Origin: Leucocoprinus leucothites
Lineage: Eukaryota; Basidiomycota; Agaricomycetes; Agaricales; Agaricaceae
Direction of reading: 5' to 3'
DNA length: 64,000 nucleotides
NCBI GenBank assembly: GCA_013368445.1
Contig: JAACJO010000002.1
Span: forward strand, 1 to 64,000
The position numbers were made by a program, and so were the translations under genes. Numbering within the stretch: position 1 is the stretch's first letter; the number at the start of each line of letters is the position of its first letter. Shown in pieces: positions 47,715 to 59,048 of this stretch. Under the pieces are notes generated by a model. It worked only from the letters and a program-made list of their open reading frames with translations, ran no database searches and was not told where the DNA came from.

Positions 47715-48379
47715 TGTTATAGTGACACCGGCCCGGTCCTAAGCTGGTGCAATAAGTATCGAGTTGATCTTATCAAAGGGGACTCCTTCTCGGTAAGCGA
47801 CAAAGTTGTTTACTAAGTCAGAGTTATAATACAGCGATTATAGAGTTAAGACTTTAGTAATTGAGATCTTAGAGCTTAAGTTCAATTTGACTTTGTATAG
47901 ATAAAGGCTCGTATTGAGTCTCCACCTAACCAAGTAGAAACGATGTTTCTCCTTGGTAGATGTCGATGACTTATATACAATACAAGTCGGTATCTATTAT
48001 TAACTAGGGCTAAGGGCTTCTAATGAAAAGAAGAGAAGCATACAGCTTCCTTAACGCTAATTAAACTATATAAGACGCGATCTGTCAAAGAAGCTTTAGA
48101 AGTTCTTCTAAAGAAGTTCTTCTTTGATCATTTGATCGATCACAAGGTAAGTCCAAATATAGCGCAGCTATATTTAACAATCACATGACATCAAAATAAC
48201 AACAAAACCAAACAAGTCATAACGAGTCATAAATCGAAGACAAAGTAAATGAGTCAAAACAAACGAGAAATTCAAGAACAAATAAGAAGAAACATAATTG
48301 CGATATTACTTAAGTAAAGCTAATATCGACTTCGTATTATAGATGGAACAAATGCTAGATATAATCAATATACATAACA
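47715..48379 (-). repeat. 3' LTR of the gypsy element (665 bp)
   Basis: Nearly identical to 56,004-56,668. On the coding (minus) strand it begins TGTTATGTATATTG and ends with TATAACA. Confidence 0.93.
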
Positions 48380-48382
48380 TTA

Positions 48383-48392
48383 TCCCTTTCCT
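48383..48392 (-). promoter_or_regulatory. Polypurine tract of the gypsy element
   Basis: On the minus strand AGGAAAGGGA lies three bases before the 3' LTR start, the expected place for the plus-strand primer of reverse transcription. Confidence 0.7.
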
Positions 48393-48452
48393 AGCTAAGA
48401 TGTCCACATCTTAGTAACTATCTAAGTCACTAAGGTAAATTACCTTCACCGT

Positions 48453-49779
48453 CTATGTTGAAGTTGGCTTCATCATCGTAATGAGATTCGTAATTGCCAT
48501 CTTCGTATGGGGGTGTAAGGGGGCATTCTCCTTTATAGATGCGAGAAGTTCGACCGTGATGGGGATGTCCGCTCGGACTGCGTCCTCGATGGTTTGGATG
48601 GGAGGAACGGACTGATGTCTGGAGATGACCATACTGTCTTCCTCGTGGTGCAGGTTTACGACCTCATCGCGGCGTAAAAGTAGGGTTATAGGTTGGGCCG
48701 AGGGAGGTGGTGTTAACGGCCGTGGATGTTGGATTATGTCATTCGGATCGAAGTCTGACGGCATTGGTGATGGGGGCGCTGTGATTGCCGGTTGGTACGC
48801 CGGACTGTCAGGGCTGTATTCTGGCAGATCCGGAGATGGACTGCAGAGCAAGAGCCTTGGCGGCATCGACTCCTTCGGTAATTGAAAGTGCTGCCAGGGC
48901 GACTGGGGGTAGATCCCGTCGAGCAATTCCTTTATAAGGATTTCGGGAACAATACTTGGTGAAATGGCCAGGGGCGAAAGTGTCGCACCAGGTGCAATGA
49001 TATCCCGGGCAAAGCGTCTTGATATGACCCATTCCGTGACATATGTCGCAGGTTCGACTAGTACGTCCAGGGCGAGTCGTGTCTCGATTGGTATTTCGAG
49101 GAGGCTCGTTAGTAGGCGTTGGAGGGGGTGTATTCGGTAATATGGCATTGTGTGTAGCCACATCATGACGTTGTTGAGGTTTGACGCTAGGTGGGGAAGT
49201 TTTTCCCTTGTCATCAGCTGAGGCGCGCTCAGAATTCTGTGCACGTCGCTCTGGAGCTTGTTGACGCTTGAGCGTAGCGAAGTAATCTCCGTCCGGGTCA
49301 GTGCGTTGGATGCGTCGGACGATGTTCTGAGTATAGGGACCCCTAGGGATATGGCGTGCCAGGTTACTAAGATGGAAGTCCATTTCTTCCTGGAGATGCT
49401 TGTATTCACTTCTTGCAGAAGCGAGAGCATCAATCTGATTCCCGATGTTGTAGACATATGAAGTGAGTCTAGGATTGCTGCCGTAGGCGGACAGAAAGTC
49501 AACGGCTGTCTGTTCTCGAAGAAATGCTTGTCGTAGGGTGGCATTCTCTTTATAGGGTGAAGAGTTTTCACCGCTAGTGTCTCCGCCTGCACTATCTCCG
49601 GCAGGGGATTTGGTGCCTTGTTCTTGCGATGAGGCAAGACCAGGACTTTCTTCGACCTTGTTCGCATCGTCGATGGTGTTGGTCGGTGTAGTAGGAGGGG
49701 TAATAGGTGAGGGCGATTCGCAAATAATAGTTCCAAAGACTGGTAATGTTGGTTGTTCACTGACTTCTGAAGTAGTCAT
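48453..49779 (-). CDS. Gypsy ORF3: zinc-knuckle protein after pol, with a probable internal frameshift
   Basis: ATG at 49,779, 16 bases after the pol stop. A Pro/Ser/Thr-rich acidic head is followed by a helical part (FLREQTAVDFLSAYGSNPRL; EYKHLQEEMDFHLSNLARHI). Two zinc knuckles come next: CDICHGMGHIKTLC (C-x2-C-x4-H-x4-C) and CTWCDTFAPGHFTKYC (C-x2-C-x6-H-x4-C). This frame stops at 48,808. The other open frame continues with protein-like sequence (SPSPDLPEYSPDSPAY...EDAVRADIPITVELLASI) to 48,453, so a +1-type shift near 48,810-48,870 probably joins the two, either programmed or a mutation. The role is unknown; a second nucleic-acid-binding gag-like protein is a fair guess. Confidence 0.6.
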
Positions 49780-49794
49780 TGAAGCTGGGGGATG

Positions 49795-52700
49795 TTAAGA
49801 GAGATTGTGTTGGCTTTTATACTCTTGAATTATTTCTTCTGAATTTTCAAGATTTTTCTCTGGTTCCCATGAGTCTTCAGTTGGTCCGTATCCTTTCCAA
49901 CGAATTAGGTATTCTATTTTTGTTCCAGAACGTAGTCTGCGAGTTCTATGGTTTAGGACTGCTTCGACTTCGTATTGTCCTTCTCCTGAAACTAGGACAG
50001 GTGGTGGTTTAGGGTTGTGTTTACCATAAACGTCATTCTCAGTTACTGGCATGAGAAGTGAAGCGTGGAACTTGTTGTGAATCTTCCATTTTTGTGGTAG
50101 TTTGAGTTCGTAGTTGACTGGAGAGGTCTTTCTAATAATAGTAAATGGACCTTCTCTTCTTTGATTAAGCTTCTTAGAAGCATAGGGTAAAGGGAGATTT
50201 CGGTTATCTAACCAAACTCGGTCTCCTACTTTGAATGGTGTCCATGGTTGGTTCTTTCTTTGAGCCATCATGAGACGTGTTCGTTCATGTGCCTCTAAAG
50301 CTGCTTCTCGGACTTGTTCCAAGAATAGAGACTTCTCATTGATAGAAGGTGTGTCTGTCTCTATGTCTGAGATAAACGCTTGTGGGTTATATCCCAGGAT
50401 TAATTCGTATGGTGAGTGTTTTCTTCCAGAATGGGATTTCGTATTGTGTACAAATTCAATCATTGGAAGTGCTCGTTTCCATATGGTTGGGTTTTGTGAT
50501 GTGTAAACTGCTAAGTAAAACTCGATTTCTTGGTTGTACCTTTCGGTAGTTCCGTCTGTCTGTGGATGGTATGCTGTAGACAGGGCTGGGGTAATATTGA
50601 GTTTTTCGTATAGTTTTTGCATTGATTTAGCAGCAAATCGTGGATCTCGATCTGAGATTATTTTATTGGGTGTTCCGTATTTTGAAAATACTTTGTCAAT
50701 AAGAATTTCAGCAATGCCATCAGCATTTACTGTTTTCTTTGTTGGAGTTAGGATTATCCCTTTCGTAAGTCCATGGTCCACTATGGACAATATACAATCA
50801 TATCCATCGTCAGGTGGTAGATCTGTGATAAGATCCATGGATATTTGGGAAAAGGGCCTTGTAGAAGAAGGGCCTTTAATCGGTTGCATTGGTGGTTTAA
50901 CTGGATGACGATTGATTTTGTACTGTTGACAAATAGGGCATCCTTTCACGTAGTTCTGAACATATGTGTTCATTCCAGGCCAGTAAACTAATTTAGATAG
51001 TTTACGGAACGTTTCAGCTGTTCCTGGGTGTCCTGATGTCTCATGATCATGTACACGTTGTAGAAGTCTTCTTTTTAGTTCGGCATCTTCAGGTATCACA
51101 TGTCTTCCCTGATATTTATAAATGCCATCATCTTCTGTGAATCTTTCAGATGGGTTGATCTTCTTTTGTTTATTTTTAATTTCTTCTTTAATTTCCTCAG
51201 AAAGGAAGTTAATGAATTTTTCTGATGGTATCGCAACTAGATCTTTGTTATCCTTTCCATCTGGGACTAGGTCTGGTCTTCTACTCAATGCATCAGCAAG
51301 AGTATTTTTGTTGCCAGCCAAGTGCTTTATGGAGTAATGGAAGCGTGTCATATATAGCATCCATCTAGCTTGTCTTCGATTTAATTGTTGTGGTTCTCAC
51401 CATCTGGTGAGATTCTCATGATCAGACCATATGATGATAGGGTGTGCTGATCCTTCAAGGTAGTGTCGCCATTCCTTTAGTGCTCTAATAATAGCAAGGA
51501 ATTCTTGGTCAGACACATGATAGTTTCGTTCCGCAGGGTTGAGGGTTTGTGAATAATAAGCCACAGGGTGCTTATCTCCATTTGAATCTCTTTGGAGTAG
51601 TACTGCACCAGTAGCAAATGCGGAAGCATCACATTCGATTTCGAATAGCTTTGATTCGTCAACTATTTGAAGTATAGGTTGCTTAAGGAATTGTTCCTTG
51701 AGCTTCTCAAAGCTTTTCTGTGCTTCTGAGTTCCATTCGAATTTCGTTGTTTTACGAAGTAATGCGTTAAGTGGTTGTGCGATAGCTGAGAAGTTGTGAA
51801 TGAATTTGCGATAGAAGTTGCAGAATCCAATGAATTGTCGGATATTTCGGACAGACTTGGGTACAGGCCAATCCTGTATTCCCTTAAGTTTAATGGGGTC
51901 CATCTCGATAGAGTCAGGAGTTATGATAACTCCGAGGTACTCTAGGCGTTGCTTCTCGAATTCGCATTTCTCAGTCTTTAAATACAACTCGTTCTGTTGT
52001 AGAATCTTCAAGACTTGTTTAGTAAGTCTTTCGAGTTGTTCTTTTGTTTTCGCATGGATAAGGATGTCATCCATGTAAATAATAACTCCGCCTTTCTCAG
52101 TAAGGTCTTTAAAGATGTGATCCATCATGGATTGGAAGGTAGCAGGGGAATTTGTCATTCCAAAGAACATGACTGTGGGTTCATATAACCCATTTGGAGT
52201 GCGGAATGCCGCTTTCCATTCATGTCCTTCATGGATTCGGACATTATTATATCCTAGTCGGACATCTAACTTGGTGAACCAATTAGATCCTTTGAGTTTA
52301 TCCATGATTCGTGATATGCTCGGTATTGGGTGAGCATTCTTTATTGTATTCTTGTTAAGGAATCGATAATCTTGGCATGGACGTAAGTCTCCTCCTTTCT
52401 TTCCTACAAAGAAGAAAGAAGAGGCCATTGGTGATTTGGATTTCCGAATATATCCCTTTCGTAGATTTTCGGAAATAAACTTGTCAAGTTCAGTTCTTTC
52501 CTGAGGTGTCAGGTGATAAACTGGCATTCGTTTGGGTTCAAATTCAGGTATAGTCTCGATTTTATGATCCCAAGGACGTCTGGGTGGTAATTTCTCAGAT
52601 TCATCTTTGTTGAAGACTTTGAGAAACTGATGAAATTTCTTTGGTACGGCTCTCACAGGGTCTGATTCCCTTTTAGGTTTAGTAGCCGAGTTGTGAAGTT

Positions 52701-53205
52701 GTTGTGATGTGTTAGACTTCACATTGATTTCATAATACAACTGATTGATGGAATCAGTTTTCGCTTTGGTTAATTTGATTGTATGAGAATTTTCATCTCG
52801 CCAACATAATGACAGTTTCTGCCAATCTACATCGGGATTGAATCTCTTTAACCATGTGATTCCTAAGAATAGTTGGTTTGATCCAAGTTTGACTATTCTT
52901 GGGGAAATTGTCATAATTTTGTTGTTCACTTCTATTTTTAATTTTGTATAGTGAGTACAACTTCCTGATAGGTTTTGTGTTCCATCGGCGTTACGGATTT
53001 TGATTGCCTTTTTCATCTTGAATTTTGGTAAGTTGTAGGTATCGACTAGTTGTGGGTCGATAAATTCTCCACTAGCTCCTGAGTCTAGTAGTGCTTGTAG
53101 ATTGTGTTTTGCTCTAGTTGTATGGAGCAATATTGGTACATGTACTGTTAATCCTTTGTTTGATTGAAGATCGATGATGTCTATCTGATCTTCGTGAGTA
53201 CTCAA
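49795..53205 (-). pseudogene. pol: Gypsy pol: protease, reverse transcriptase, RNase H, integrase, chromodomain; one in-frame TGA
   Basis: Read in the -1 frame relative to gag. In order: an aspartic protease with LLDSGASGEFID; a reverse transcriptase with FTKLDVRLGYNNVRI and YMDDILIHA; an RNase H with ECDASAFATGAVLL and NYHVSDQEFLAI; an integrase with an H-C zinc site (HPGTAETFRKL...CPICQQYK) and D-D-E core (SMDLITDLP, KIISDRDPRF, YHPQTDGTTERYNQE); and a chromodomain at the C-terminus (EYLIRWKGYGPTEDSWEPE). TGA at 51,399-51,397 lies in the RNase H/connection region after NLTRW, where relatives have Arg. The chromodomain places it with chromoviruses, which target marked chromatin. Confidence 0.92.
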
Positions 53206-55442
53206 AAATTTTCATTTGAGTATTCTTGAAACGGGTCGTCTTCATCACTAGCTTGTTCTATTTCGTAAACCATGGCATCTGGATCTTTCCTTTTAGGCTT
53301 GAAAGGTCTATGATTCCCTTGTTTCGGTTTGGACTGGGACTTCTGCGTCTGCTTCGATCCCATGTTTGTCTTTCCTCTTGACTTAAACCAAACCTTCCTT
53401 GCCAGACAAGATTTAGCGAAATGTCCTTTCTTGTGGCAGAAGAAGCATTCTCCTCTCTTGAGTGCAATTCTTTGTTTGTCGGTGAGAACATTATTGATGA
53501 TGTGGGAGTATAGTGACCCATAGACATCTCTGTCTGTGTTGCTTGGTCCTTCATTGTACGTTTGGTTGATGTCTTCTCCCTCACTCTCCTCTTCTTCAGG
53601 ATTATCATCATCCTCTGCGCCAAGTTCGTATATACCTCCGTCGTCTGCTTCCCGATCATCTTCAATTGATAATCGGTATATTCCTCTTGATATTCTGTCA
53701 ATATCCATGTCCCACTCGGATTGTCTGGGTCTAGATAGGGGTTGACTATAGATGTCATTATATCGTGGTTGGGATCCGTGTTGTCTACTATTCTTTTTGG
53801 TCTTTCTTGATCTATTTGAAGATCCTGGATTAGAATTTCCAATGCGGTATCTCCTTTGCTCTTGGACAACTTTGTATGCCTGCCTTGCAGCTGTTTTCCA
53901 TTCTGCGAGGGTTTGGGGGTCAGCTCGGATTGCTTCGAATCTGACGTCATTGTCAAGTCCTTCGGCGAAGTAGGATCGGAGAGAAGTGCTGTCAGTAAGT
54001 CCTGCACGTGAGGCAAGGACGGAAAAATTGGCGATGTATTCTTCGATGTATTTGTTTCGTTGTCTATAATAGCAGAGCTCTCTCTCAGCCTCAAAGCTCT
54101 GTTGTGTTGGAGCGAATGACTGTTCGAGCGCATTCTTGAACTGGTCGAAGGTGTGTGGGGTGTATCCTGCTTGGGTAGCTGCAGTTGCTTGACTAAGTCT
54201 GTAATCCTGTTGCCATAACTTGGCAGCTCCATCGAGTAATCCAAGGGTGTAGTTGATTCTTGATTGGTCATCTGTGACACCATATGAGTCGAAGTAGAGT
54301 TCGACTTCGGCCATCCATGGTCTGTAATAGCTTGGGTTGCCATCAAACCTGTTGGGCTTTGGGTACTTAAGCTGGAATCCTGCTTGAGGTTGTGCCATTG
54401 GGTTTGGCGGGGGGTTTGGATTAGGATTTGGTGGTCCTCCTCCTGGTCCTCCTGGTCCTCCTGGTCCTCCTGGTCCTCCTGGTCCTCCAGGCGGATTACC
54501 TCCGGGACTTGGTGGTCCTCCTTGTGGGTTTGGTGGTGGCGGTGTGGGGCTTCTTCGATTTGAAGAACCTCCTGTGTTGGTGATAACTGCCTTTGCTTTC
54601 CCTTTTGTTTGGGTGTTAGTGGGTACGGTGATGGTGGTACTGGCTGTAGTAATGTTGGGATTGGTTGTTGGTAAGGTACTGGTACTGGCAATACCGGTGG
54701 GGGAATTGGTAAAGCTAAAGGGGATAGGGTTCGTAATGGGACTGAGGAACCTTGGGCTATGTCCAAAGGCTGGGCTCGAGGAGTAAGAAGGGGGTCTATC
54801 GAGTCTGGGTTTCTCTGGGGATTTAAGTTTGAGATTGTCGATTGCCCTTGCGAGTACTTCTGCTTCTTCTTCTGTTCGATTTCCTTCAGATTCTTGTTGG
54901 CTTCTTTCTCCACTATCTGTTCCTTCTTCGTCTTCTTCTTCGTCTTCTTCGTCAAATTCAGATTCTTCTGAACTTGGAGTGTCAATTCTGGGCTCTGAAT
55001 GATTGTCTTGTGAGGTGTCTTCAGTTCTTGGGGTAATGTCAAGGATTTGTTCTGGTTCGATGGTCCTGCTAGATTCTGCAGGGGTTTCTGGAAATGGAGT
55101 TTGTCTTCTTTTTGCTTCTTCAGTGTACTGTTCTTGGGTAATGTCTCGAAGTTCTTCAAGACCAACTCCTCTTTCGATTTGTTGTTTGACAGTTCTGTGA
55201 AGTTGCTTGTGACCAAGTGCTGCGTATTCGGCTTCAAGGACTCCTTCTTGTTCCTTCTTGATTGGGACGTAGGCAACTTTTCCTTCGTGTTCTTTGATGT
55301 AATAGAATCTTCCTGATCCTTTACTTCTGTAGAACCTTGTTCTTCGGGTTTCACTGTAGTAAGTACTGTAGGATTCTTCTGGAAATTCTCTTCTTGCGAA
55401 GATTTCAACTTGTCTTGCAAACTCTGCTGGGTCCGTTGTGGA
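53202..55442 (-). CDS. gag: Gypsy gag with CCHC zinc knuckle; no ATG before codon 349 of the open frame
   Basis: The frame is open from 55,442 (just after TAG 55,445-55,443) to TGA 53,204-53,202, 747 codons including the stop, but the first in-frame ATG is at 54,398. The upstream half is a charged region (FYYIKEHEGKVAYVPIKKEQ), an acidic stretch and a Pro/Gly repeat. From 54,398 it is a classical retrotransposon gag capsid: FQLKYPKPNRFDGNPSYYRPW, FDQFKNALEQSF, YIANFSVLASRAGL. The zinc knuckle is CFFCHKKGHFAKSC (about 53,450). Translation of the upstream half would need a non-AUG start or splicing. The competing open frame over the same DNA lacks these motifs. Confidence 0.8.
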   Translation of the reverse strand, partial: STTDPAEFARQVEIFARREFPEESYSTYYSETRRTRFYRSKGSGRFYYIKEHEGKVAYVPIKKEQEGVLEAEYAALGHKQLHRTVKQQIERGVGLEELRDITQEQYTEEAKRRQTPFPETPAESSRTIEPEQILDITPRTEDTSQDNHSEPRIDTPSSEESEFDEEDEEEDEEGTDSGERSQQESEGNRTEEEAEVLARAIDNLKLKSPEKPRLDRPPSYSSSPAFGHSPRFLSPITNPIPFSFTNSPTGIASTSTLPTTNPNITTASTTITVPTNTQTKGKAKAVITNTGGSSNRRSPTPPPPNPQGGPPSPGGNPPGGPGGPGGPGGPGGPGGGPPNPNPNPPPNPMAQPQAGFQLKYPKPNRFDGNPSYYRPWMAEVELYFDSYGVTDDQSRINYTLGLLDGAAKLWQQDYRLSQATAATQAGYTPHTFDQFKNALEQSFAPTQQSFEAERELCYYRQRNKYIEEYIANFSVLASRAGLTDSTSLRSYFAEGLDNDVRFEAIRADPQTLAEWKTAARQAYKVVQEQRRYRIGNSNPGSSNRSRKTKKNSRQHGSQPRYNDIYSQPLSRPRQSEWDMDIDRISRGIYRLSIEDDREADDGGIYELGAEDDDNPEEEESEGEDINQTYNEGPSNTDRDVYGSLYSHIINNVLTDKQRIALKRGECFFCHKKGHFAKSCLARKVWFKSRGKTNMGSKQTQKSQSKPKQGNHRPFKPKRKDPDAMVYEIEQASDEDDPFQEYSNENF
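53205..53211 (-). promoter_or_regulatory. Candidate -1 ribosomal frameshift heptamer between gag and pol
   Basis: On the minus strand the gag codons GAA AAT TTT TGA contain the slippery heptamer A AAT TTT directly before the gag stop. A -1 slip moves reading into the pol frame (TTG AGT ACT CAC). It fits the X XXY YYZ rule. Use as a frameshift site is inferred. Confidence 0.6.
54421..54500 (-). repeat. 9-bp repeat coding a PGG-type run in gag
   Basis: The plus strand shows GGTCCTCCT repeated about seven times; in the gag frame it codes Pro-Gly-Gly units. Such a run is prone to length change. Confidence 0.7.
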
Positions 55443-55988
55443 CTATGTTTATGGGTGCCTATAGAGACACCTGGTATGGTCTTAAATGGTAAATTGTCCT
55501 TAAGACAATTATCACACTTGCAGTTTGATTCTGCCGTGGTTGGAAAATTAGTTTATAGTCGCTATGGACTCACCTTTATAGTCACTAGGACTGTGTATTT
55601 ATAGTCCTTTAAGACTTTCAACAGATAAACTGTCTTCCGAGTATTTACCCTCGGGTCTGGTATTCTTCAGAGATATGCCAAACTTTCTGGCAAATTTCTC
55701 CCTTCCGAGTATCTACCCTCGGGTCTGGTATCTTATTTGAGATTCAGGTACAACGACCTTAGCTCTCACAAGCCTCCAAATGTTTTAAGAGCATGGGTAA
55801 TCGCTCAGATCAATAAGAGTGATCCTCAACTATTCCACTAGTTGGCAATGTGTGTCGACCCTCTCTTCATTGTTATGCACAATAGTTTTGGGACAGCTTG
55901 TGCAATAACCGCGATAACCCAAATCGACAGTGTTTGCAACGTTGTTGGGTTACTGGGCAAAGTAACGGCTCTGTGCTAACAGAGAAGG
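55443..55988 (-). other. Leader of the gypsy element
   Basis: The untranslated-looking region between primer site and gag frame. It carries a 30-bp direct repeat beginning CTTCCGAGTAT at 55,634-55,663 and 55,702-55,731, differing at one base. A role in packaging or dimerisation is possible but not shown. Confidence 0.5.
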
Positions 55989-56001
55989 ATCGTTTCTACT
56001 T
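55989..56001 (-). promoter_or_regulatory. Primer-binding site, self-priming type
   Basis: Two bases after the 5' LTR, the minus strand reads AAGTAGAAACGAT. This 13-mer is the exact reverse complement of ATCGTTTCTACTT inside the LTR at 56,233-56,221, about 33 bases after a TATATAAG box, i.e. at the expected 5' end of the transcript. This is the Tf1/sushi self-priming arrangement. Confidence 0.75.
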
Positions 56002-56003
56002 AA

Positions 56004-56668
56004 TGTTATAGTGACACCGGCCCAGTCCTAAGCTGGTGCGATAAGTATTGAGTTGATCTTATCAAAGGGGACTCCTTCTCGGTAAGCGACAAAGTTGTTT
56101 ACTAAGTCAGAGTTATAATATGGCGATTATAGAGTTAAGACTTTAGTAATTGAGATCTTAGAGCTTAAGTTCAATTTGACTTTGTATAGATAAAGGCTCA
56201 TATTGAGTCTCCACCTAACCAAGTAGAAACGATGTTTCTCCTTGGTAGATGTCGACGACTTATATACGATACAAGTCGGTATCTATTATTAACTAGGGCT
56301 AAGGGCTTCTAATGAAAAGAAGAGAAGCATACAGCTTCCTTAACGCTAATTAAACTATATAAGACGCGATCTGTCAAAGAAGCTTTAGAAGTTCTTCTAA
56401 AGAAGTTCTTCTTTGATCATTTGATCGATCACAAGGTAAGTCCAAATATAGCGCAGCTATATTTAACAATCACATGACATCAAAATAACAACAAAACCAA
56501 ACAAGTCATAACGAGTCATAAATCGAAGACAAAGTAAATGAGTCAAAATAAACGAGAAATTCAAGAACAAATAAGAAGAAACATAATTGCGATATTACTT
56601 AAGTAAAGCTAATATCGACTTCATATTATAGATGGAACAAATGCTAGATATAATCAATATACATAACA
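56004..56668 (-). repeat. 5' LTR of the gypsy element (665 bp) with promoter
   Basis: Contains TATATAAG on the minus strand at 56,266-56,259. The predicted transcript start is near 56,233. Same length as the 3' LTR; all visible differences between them are transitions. Confidence 0.93.
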
Positions 56669-57263
56669 CCAATGCTGATCCAGTGATTACAACACTGATC
56701 CTATGTTTGTTGTGTGTCCTATGTTTGTCAAATAAATGCTCTGAATTCTATGTTGAACTAAACTTGGCTTACCTTGTGTGCTATATATCCTATATGATTA
56801 GTGGTTTTGCTATGAGCGTTGTTGAGCAGTGATGCTGTGCCTTTAAATATATGCTATATTTGCCTTTCTCAGATTTACCTCTGCAAACTGCAATTGACTT
56901 GACTTGTATATGGAGTCGCCAAAATTCGGACCGGCTCTCCTATTGTTTATTGAGGGCATAAAGACTCCGCCATGTCAACTGGCATTTTGAAAACAATAAA
57001 AACACTTGTTTTGGTAGAATCTGACATTCATGTTGAATTTTCAGTTCCTTTCTGCTGGCTCATGTGCTCTGGCAGCTCTTGGACTGAAGCATATTTGTCT
57101 ATCTGGGACACTCTGTTAGAATGCATATAGATTCTAATATTCCTCATTTGCTTGTTGGTTTGGCTATATAAGTAGGAACACCCTTGACGAGATCTCCTTA
57201 TACCCATCAACTGAGTCCATTCTCGCCTTCATTCAATTTCTCATCTCTTGTTTCTTATCCAGT
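56669..57263. other. AT-rich region right of the gypsy element
   Basis: No supported gene. It continues the sequence interrupted by the gypsy insertion (CCAAT then GCTGATCC). It may hold the Helitron's true 3' end and the promoter of the next gene. Confidence 0.4.
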
Positions 57264-59048
57264 ATGCCTTCCAATAAATCTCATTCTGGTAAAGGATGGA
57301 TCTCCAAGGGTAACACTTCAACCACTGCTGTGTCTCCTTCTGATTTGCCAATGCCTCTTCCTTCTACTTCACCTGCTATGCTTGCCAAGGCCATTAATAC
57401 CGCCCTTGCTGATAGTCCACTCTCATTTTTGTCAGATATTGAGGAAGGGGAGGTTGAGAGAAATGGTGGTGGTGAATCCTCAGAAACACTTGGGACTCAG
57501 GACAAGGCCACTGGGGAGTCCTTTCAAGGTAATTCTGGGGATATCACTGCTCTAGACAATGGCCAGCACATTGATGGACCATGTGAGTTGCTTTATTTCC
57601 AAATTCACTGTATATGATTTGTTAACTTAAGATTGGTACAGTGTCTATTGAAGCTACAGTTTCATACTCGTCAGCTTCTAGCCTTGGGCTTTCTCTTTCT
57701 AATGCACTGAACACCGAGTTTGCCGTTACCCATGATCTCCGGAAGTCAATTAATAGCAACAGTCCCCATCATCTCGCAAACACTGCAGGCCAAGGTCTGT
57801 ATTGGGTAAACCATGATGGCAGACCGGTTGTTATGCGGACTGCTCTCCTCTATGATCAAGAGGTACAAGGCACTAAGATTGGTAGTCATTTTGACCTGTG
57901 GGGTGACAAGGTATTTTTAGAGGTCTCTTATCCATTTATAATTTTCATTGACTTTATTGTCTAGCTTGATGATGAACGCTTCCACAAACTACGCCCTGTC
58001 TTTTCATTCTGGAGCCTTCCATTTGAACCTGACAGGTTCTCTGCTACTGTCTTAAAGAAGGCATCCAATTGGCAAGGTCTATTAATGGCGCTTCAAAACA
58101 CAAATGAAGCTCATTATCCACAGAATGCTAGTATGTTCAATGTGCTCTATATCTAGTTTGCACTAATTCATGATTTTTACATAACCTCCAGCATCGCCCT
58201 GGGTTAAAGTTACCTCCTTCTACAAGACCGATGTTGAGAATGACTGTTTCACCTATCTTATGAAAGGTGAACCAATCTTTAATCCAGCTTCTGATCCATA
58301 TCAGGGGGCTGATATTGGCCTTGATCTCTCTGGTATGTCGGCTCATGCATCTTGTTGTCAAATTAATCTTTTTGGCTGAAAACCACCATACTACTTAGAT
58401 AATGACGATGATGATGCTACTCCTTTATTTTTCTCAAGCCCCAGTATGTTCCTTCTGATCCAACCACTGGTCCAAAAGCTCAATGGCATATTTTGTAGGC
58501 CAGTTAAGGGCCCATGCTGCTTCTTATGCTGCAAATGCCATTCCAACTTAACAAGGTTTGTGTTTCTAATTAAGGATACAACTAGTTTACTGACTTCTTT
58601 CTTGGTTCAAAGGAGCAGACATGACACTCCGAGATCTTGTCTCACCTGCTGACATCACCAGCTTATATTATAGCTTTATTGGGTCTTGTTCTTATTTATG
58701 GGGTAGCAGAATCAACTTTCCTGAAATACGGGATGTTAATGGCAAGCTCATCAGGCCAAACGAGTATGAATCTAAGCTTGTACACCTCATGCCTGTCACT
58801 GTTGATGTAGTTTTAAAGTTGTAAGTTCAAAATGTTTAGGCTAATCTTGATATTCACTGATTTTATTCTTTAGTTGGGAAATTGCTGGCACAGCTAATAA
58901 GCCCCCCATGAGGCTTTATCAAATCATACTCAAGCGCATGCAGGTTCACCCTTGCAACTGACCATCTTTCCACCTCATCTGAGGGCTTCTTGATAAGAAG
59001 GGCAAGAAATGTGTTGGTGATGACCAAGGGTATGACAATGATGATATA

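Larger units (their letters stand above)
47715..56668 (-). mobile_element. Full-length Ty3/gypsy chromovirus retrotransposon (8,954 bp), target duplication CCAAT
   Basis: Two 665-bp LTRs in direct orientation (TGTTAT...ATAACA on the plus strand) flank a minus-strand coding body. CCAAT at 47,710-47,714 and 56,669-56,673 is the 5-bp target duplication. In transcription order: 5' LTR 56,668-56,004, primer site, leader, gag, pol (protease, reverse transcriptase, RNase H, integrase, chromodomain), a third ORF, polypurine tract, 3' LTR 48,379-47,715. The two LTRs differ at about ten positions that I can see, all transitions, so the insertion is fairly young. One TGA in pol makes this copy non-autonomous as it stands. 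Confidence 0.95.

Noticed and set aside
53258..55420. A 720-codon open frame overlapping gag
   Set aside because: Low-complexity Lys/Gln/Asp-rich translation without gag motifs; the neighbouring frame holds the capsid and zinc knuckle.
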